64,000 nucleotides of DNA from contig NZ_UGHK01000002.1 of assembly GCF_900450705.1 (NCBI RefSeq), positions 1 to 64,000 of the forward strand, read 5' to 3'. The stretch's first letter is position 1. Every line of letters starts with the position of its first letter. This document shows, one piece after another, positions 60,791-64,000 of this stretch. The DNA comes from Avibacterium paragallinarum. GTDB lineage: Bacteria; Pseudomonadota; Gammaproteobacteria; Enterobacterales; Pasteurellaceae. Both the position numbers and the translations under genes were made by a program. The notes under the pieces were generated by a model. The model saw nothing but the letters and a program-made list of their open reading frames with translations. It did no database searches and had not been told where the DNA came from.

Positions 60791-60928
60791 ATGCGTGCAT
60801 CAATACAATTTTATTGGGGCAAAAAATTTACACGCGGATGGCGAATGAGTAATAACGCCAAACGTAATAAGGCAATTAATGGTGGCCGCACAGCGGCACA
60901 AAAATTTTACTTATTATGGAGTTACTAA
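60791..60928 (+). CDS. Hypothetical basic small protein in the lysis cassette
   Basis: 45 residues (FYWGKKFTRGWRMSNNAKRN), Arg/Lys-rich. Two bases after the endolysin stop and overlapping the holin start by one base. Unknown. Confidence 0.45.
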   Translation: MRASIQFYWGKKFTRGWRMSNNAKRNKAINGGRTAAQKFYLLWSY

Positions 60929-61167
60929 TGGCATTAAAAGAATTAATTACTAACGACAACGGTCGCCTTAGCACCACGGCATTTATCCAGTTTTTCGGTG
61001 CGCTGTTAATGGCGGTGATTTTGGCTTATAGCGTCTATTTAGACCGCTCCAATGTAGGCGAGCTTTTCACTACCTTTGCGCTCTTCTGTGGCGGTGGTGT
61101 GGCAACCAAAGGCTTTGCTAACGCCCTTAATCGCCGTAAGTCATCACCACAAGGAGAAGAACAATGA
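60928..61167 (+). CDS. DUF2644 membrane protein, probable holin
   Basis: 79 residues from the ATG at 60928. Two hydrophobic helices (FIQFFGALLMAVILAYSVYL; ELFTTFALFCGGGVA) and a basic tail. DUF2644 is a Pasteurellaceae phage family found beside endolysin genes. Holin role inferred from topology and position. Confidence 0.75.
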   Translation: MALKELITNDNGRLSTTAFIQFFGALLMAVILAYSVYLDRSNVGELFTTFALFCGGGVATKGFANALNRRKSSPQGEEQ

Positions 61168-61421
61168 TGTTATCCGCAAGTTTAATTGCCCTCAGTGGCT
61201 TTGCCTTATTTGTGGTTTACGCCGTATGGCGATTTAAAAAAGCTGAGCGAAACCTAGAACAAATGTTTGCCACCGTAGAGCACCTTGAGCAAGAAAAAGC
61301 CGTGGCACAAGCCCAAGTAAAACAGTTTGAAGTGAGAAAAAACAATGAAAAAAACCACCGCGCTGCTGATCGCAATGACCTTATTGACCGCCTGCAGCAA
61401 CAAGGCGATCTCCGTGATTAA
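61164..61421 (+). CDS. DUF2681, Rz-like inner-membrane spanin
   Basis: 85 residues. One N-terminal membrane helix (LIALSGFALFVVYAVW), then a coiled coil with Gln/Glu (EHLEQEKAVAQAQVKQFEVR). Topology of an i-spanin; the Rz1-like gene is embedded in its 3' part. Confidence 0.8.
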   Translation: MMLSASLIALSGFALFVVYAVWRFKKAERNLEQMFATVEHLEQEKAVAQAQVKQFEVRKNNEKNHRAADRNDLIDRLQQQGDLRD

Positions 61422-61542
61422 TCCGAGTTGCTCGGGCTTTGGCTTAATCCAAGCCAGTCGGCAGGATACCACCGAAACCCTGCGCCAAATTGCGGTGCAT
61501 AACGCCACTTATCGGGCGATTTGCCAAGAGGATAAAAAATGA
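61345..61542 (+). CDS. Rz1-like outer-membrane lipoprotein spanin
   Basis: 65 residues in a different frame, starting inside the Rz-like gene. Signal peptide with lipobox LLTAC. Embedded or overlapping Rz/Rz1 is usual. Together they disrupt the outer membrane at lysis. Confidence 0.75.
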   Translation: MKKTTALLIAMTLLTACSNKAISVINPSCSGFGLIQASRQDTTETLRQIAVHNATYRAICQEDKK

Positions 61543-61868
61543 TGATGGAGTTATTAGAGTTTATCCAAAAGCATTGGGGATTGGTCGCAACCGTCATTGG
61601 CTCTGTTTGGGCAGGGATGAAACTATCAATGGACAGCAAATACCCCAAACGCAGTGAAATTGACGCTATCCGAAAAAATATTGATGAGGTGGAGCAACGG
61701 CTTACAAAGGTGGAGGATACCCTTGAGCATATGCCGACAAAAGAAGATTTATCTGCCTTGAAGATTTTGATGACGGAAATCAAGGGGGAGACGAATACCA
61801 CCAATGCTCGTTTATCCACCCTAAGTCATCAGGTGGCATTATTAATTGAAGAACGTGTAAAAGGATAA
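61539..61868 (+). CDS. DUF2730 protein (Mu gp25-like)
   Basis: 109 residues. N-terminal membrane helix (WGLVATVIGSVWAGMKLSM) and coiled coil (IDEVEQRLTKVEDTLEHMPT). Conserved before the terminase genes in Mu-like phages. Role unclear. Confidence 0.8.
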   Translation: MMMELLEFIQKHWGLVATVIGSVWAGMKLSMDSKYPKRSEIDAIRKNIDEVEQRLTKVEDTLEHMPTKEDLSALKILMTEIKGETNTTNARLSTLSHQVALLIEERVKG

Positions 61869-61870
61869 CT

Positions 61871-62161
61871 ATGCGAGAGATTTTTATTAAAGACCAACGC
61901 CTTGTCATTTTACGCTCTCTTGTAGATGCGGGTTATGACGCCAATGAGTCTATTTTAGATGATTGCCTTGCCCTTTATGGGCATAACATTAGCCGAGATT
62001 TAGTGCGTAACCATTTGAATTGGCTGGAAGAACAAGGACTTGTGCAAATTGAGCGACTCAAAAGTGGTTTTATGATTGCAACCATCACCCAGCGAGGGCT
62101 TGATGTAGCTAACGGCGAAGCGGTTGTTGATGGCGTGAAAAAACCTGCCCCGAAGTTTTAA
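61871..62161 (+). CDS. Mu gp26-like winged-helix protein
   Basis: 96 residues. RLVILRSLVDAGYDANESIL and WLEEQGLVQIERL resemble the VpaChn25_0724/ArsR-like family found between gp25 and gp27 in Mu-like phages. Confidence 0.75.
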   Translation: MREIFIKDQRLVILRSLVDAGYDANESILDDCLALYGHNISRDLVRNHLNWLEEQGLVQIERLKSGFMIATITQRGLDVANGEAVVDGVKKPAPKF

Positions 62162-62183
62162 ACCGTATTTAAAGGAGGTTTAA

Positions 62184-62753
62184 ATGAGCGAAAAACTCAA
62201 GCGTGGGCGTGCAAGCAAAGTGGATTTATTGCCACCGAATATCAAAACCCAGCTCGCAATGATGTTGCGCGACAAGCAATATTCCCAAGCGGAAATTTTG
62301 GAAGAGATCAATGATTTGATCCGTGATTGTGGATTACCTGAAACAGCCTTGTTAAGCAAAACAGGGCTTAATCGTTATGCCAGCCGAATGGAAAAAATGG
62401 GGGCAAAAATCCGTCAATCTCGCGAAATTGCAGAAATTTGGACGAAGCAATTTGGTGAGGCACCACAGTCTGATATTGGCAAAATGTTGATGGAAATTGT
62501 GAAAAACATTGCCTTTGAAACCTCGCTTGGAATGAGTGAGGACGGTAGTGCTGATCCGAAGTCTATTGCGCTACTCTCTGCTGCAGTACAACGTTTAGAG
62601 CAGGCAGAAAGTCTGAGTTTTAAACGTGAGCAGGCTATCCGTCAAGAAACCATTAAACGTGCGGCGGAAGCGGTAGAAGAAGCCGCGAAAGAAACAGGGG
62701 TGAGTATGGACGATGTAACAAAAATGGTGAAAGCAGTCTATGGCATCGAATAA
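62184..62753 (+). CDS. DUF3486 protein (Mu gp27-like, small terminase)
   Basis: 189 residues. RGRASKVDLLPPNIKTQLAM and TGLNRYASRMEKMGAKIRQS are the family core. AAAGGAGG lies between two TTTAAA units before the start. Overlaps the large terminase start by 14 bases. Confidence 0.87.
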   Translation: MSEKLKRGRASKVDLLPPNIKTQLAMMLRDKQYSQAEILEEINDLIRDCGLPETALLSKTGLNRYASRMEKMGAKIRQSREIAEIWTKQFGEAPQSDIGKMLMEIVKNIAFETSLGMSEDGSADPKSIALLSAAVQRLEQAESLSFKREQAIRQETIKRAAEAVEEAAKETGVSMDDVTKMVKAVYGIE

Positions 62754-64000
62754 CACGGTTCTCTATGGCTATCAGAAAAAATGGTTGAATGATAAAAGCC
62801 GTTTTAAGGTAGCGATGTTTGCACGACAAACTGGGAAAACTTTTACTACCACCCTTGAAATTGTGCTGGATTGCTTGGAGGCCGAAGCACGGGGTGAAAA
62901 AGTCCGTTGGGTGATTTTAAGCCGTGGGGAACGCCAAGCAAAAGAAGCGATGAACGAGGGTGTAAAACGCCATATGGAAGCAATGGGGATGGTTTGCGAA
63001 ATCTTAGAAGTCCCTTTTAAAGAAGATACCACCATTAATGCCCTTGAAGTGATTTTCCCTAGCGGTTCAAAAATTACCGCACTCCCAGCCAATCCTGACA
63101 CCGCTCGGGGCTTTTCGGCTAACGTGTTTTTGGACGAGTTTGCTTTTCACCAAGACAGCCGTGAGATTTGGAAAGCCTTGTTCCCTGTGATTTCGGCAGG
63201 CTGGAAATTGCGGGTAGTGAGTACGCCTAATGGCAAGGGCAATAAATTTTATGAGCTGATGACTGATCTTGACAATACTGAATGGTCGCGTCATCAAGTA
63301 GATATTTATCAAGCCGTTGCTGATGGTCTTCCACGCAACATTGAACAGCTCCGTAAGGGCTTAAATGATGAAGATGCGTGGGCGCAAGAATTTGAACTTA
63401 AGTGGCTTGATGAAGCCAGTAGTTGGCTTTCTTATGACTTAATTGACGGCGTCGAGCATCCGCAAGCAGGAAAACCCGAAAATTACACGGGCAACCCTTG
63501 CTTTGTAGGTATGGATATTGCAGTGCGGGGAGATTTAACCGTAATTTGGGTGCTGGAACTGGTGGGCGATGTGTATTGGACGCGCGAAATCATCACCTTA
63601 AAACGTACTAAGTTACGCCATCAGTTGGACGAGTTAAACCGTGTGATGCGTCAATATAATGTGGTTGCGTGCAATCTCGACCAAACAGGTATGGGCGAAA
63701 AAATGGTGGAAGATGCCCAATATCAACACGGCGAGCAACGGGTGCAAGGTGTGCTGTTTAATGTGGTGACCAAGCTCAATATGGCGACCCTTGGCAAAAA
63801 TGCCTTTGAAGACAAACAAATTCGTATCCCGCAAGGGGATAGCGATTTGCGTGCCGATTTGCACAAACTCAAAAAAATTACAGGCTCAACGGGACAACCA
63901 CGCTTTGTGGCAGAAAGTGATAGCGCGGGACACGCCGACCGTACGTGGGCGTGTTTTTTGGCCTTGCTTGCGGCTAAAGATGCCGTATTGCTGCCCGTGA
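62740..64000 (+). CDS. Large terminase subunit (Mu gp28-like), runs off the window
   Basis: 420 codons present; the frame is open at 64000. ATPase motifs ARQTGKT near residue 29 and VFLDEFAF near 128; nuclease region with GMDIAVRGDLTV and NLDQTGMGEKMVEDA. It packages phage DNA by headful from the integrated copy. Start chosen as the ATG at 62740 overlapping the small terminase. Confidence 0.9.
   Translation, partial: MASNNTVLYGYQKKWLNDKSRFKVAMFARQTGKTFTTTLEIVLDCLEAEARGEKVRWVILSRGERQAKEAMNEGVKRHMEAMGMVCEILEVPFKEDTTINALEVIFPSGSKITALPANPDTARGFSANVFLDEFAFHQDSREIWKALFPVISAGWKLRVVSTPNGKGNKFYELMTDLDNTEWSRHQVDIYQAVADGLPRNIEQLRKGLNDEDAWAQEFELKWLDEASSWLSYDLIDGVEHPQAGKPENYTGNPCFVGMDIAVRGDLTVIWVLELVGDVYWTREIITLKRTKLRHQLDELNRVMRQYNVVACNLDQTGMGEKMVEDAQYQHGEQRVQGVLFNVVTKLNMATLGKNAFEDKQIRIPQGDSDLRADLHKLKKITGSTGQPRFVAESDSAGHADRTWACFLALLAAKDAVLLPV

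Larger units (their letters stand above)
51493..64000 (+). mobile_element. Mu-like prophage 3, left half
   Basis: Left end at 51493 (TGAGAACA then TCCACACAAAGTGAGAAAT), repressor, ner, transposase, B, gam, gemA, mor, lysis genes, gp25-27-like genes and large terminase in normal Mu order; continues beyond 64000. The five bases before the end are GCCAT, the predicted target duplication. Early genes look intact. Confidence 0.88.

Noticed and set aside
51493-64000. Prophage 3 and the minus-strand prophage 2 as one inverted phage
   Set aside because: The end sequences differ in type, an IS1016 copy lies between, and the late genes of prophage 2 run in the opposite direction from the early genes.
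1-64000. CRISPR arrays, tRNA or rRNA genes
   Set aside because: Looked for direct-repeat arrays and cloverleaf or conserved CCA-end patterns; none seen.

Overview
The window is from a Pasteurellaceae chromosome of the Haemophilus-type uptake-signal clade (Haemophilus/Aggregatibacter/Pasteurella/Avibacterium). The 9-mer AAGTGCGGT or its complement occurs more than 20 times, and the host genes (dapE, fabI, rnb, ppc, purR, a lysine-riboswitch NhaC/LysW transporter) are typical of the family. I cannot name the species. No tRNA, rRNA or CRISPR array was seen.

Layout. (1) 1-13577, + strand: the right part of a Mu-like prophage (prophage 1) with a P2-like tail module (tube, E/E', tape measure, U, X, D, V, W, J, I, fibre, fibre chaperone), then a com-adenine-methylase locus and a two-gene opposite-strand moron. 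Its first 4 kb is riddled with single-base indels. (2) 13578-16800: a wrecked restriction-modification locus. The first methylase is cut by prophage 1, the HNH nuclease is frameshifted, and the D12 methylase is frameshifted and split by an IS110-family element with a probable bridge-RNA locus. (3) 16812-34689: intact host genes (yffB-dapE-vanY-like-psiE; nudF; cpdA; ubiquinone hydroxylase; miaB; ppc; purR; nif3-like; fabI; rnb; hns; lysine riboswitch-lysW). (4) about 34781-50925, mostly - strand: the right half of a second Mu-like prophage (prophage 2) with a classical Mu tail module (sheath, tube, frameshifting chaperone, tape measure, N, P, gp45-gp48, fibre), an Acb2/Tad1-like gene, com, and two methylases. 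It has lost its head and early genes and is cut by an IS1016-like element. (5) 50926-51492: that IS1016-like element, itself truncated. (6) 51493-64000, + strand apart from the repressor: the left half of a third Mu-like prophage (prophage 3): left end, repressor, ner, transposase A, B, gam, gemA, mor, lysis cassette, gp25-27-like genes and the large terminase, running off the window.

How the pieces relate. Prophages 1 and 3 share one type of terminal sequence (TGAGA... followed by TCCACAtAAnnTGAGAAA sites) and share intergenic TTTAAA arrays and Shine-Dalgarno-sequestering hairpins, so they belong to one phage type. Prophages 1 and 2 have unrelated tail modules but nearly identical right ends (about 1.2 kb). 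These lie as inverted repeats around the 21.5-kb host block, which could therefore invert. The com locus is a cassette site: one prophage carries only an adenine methylase, the other an additional C5-type methylase, and the gene just before the conserved com leader also differs (hypothetical in one, Acb2/Tad1-like in the other).

All assignments are by reading and memory of protein families; no database search was possible.
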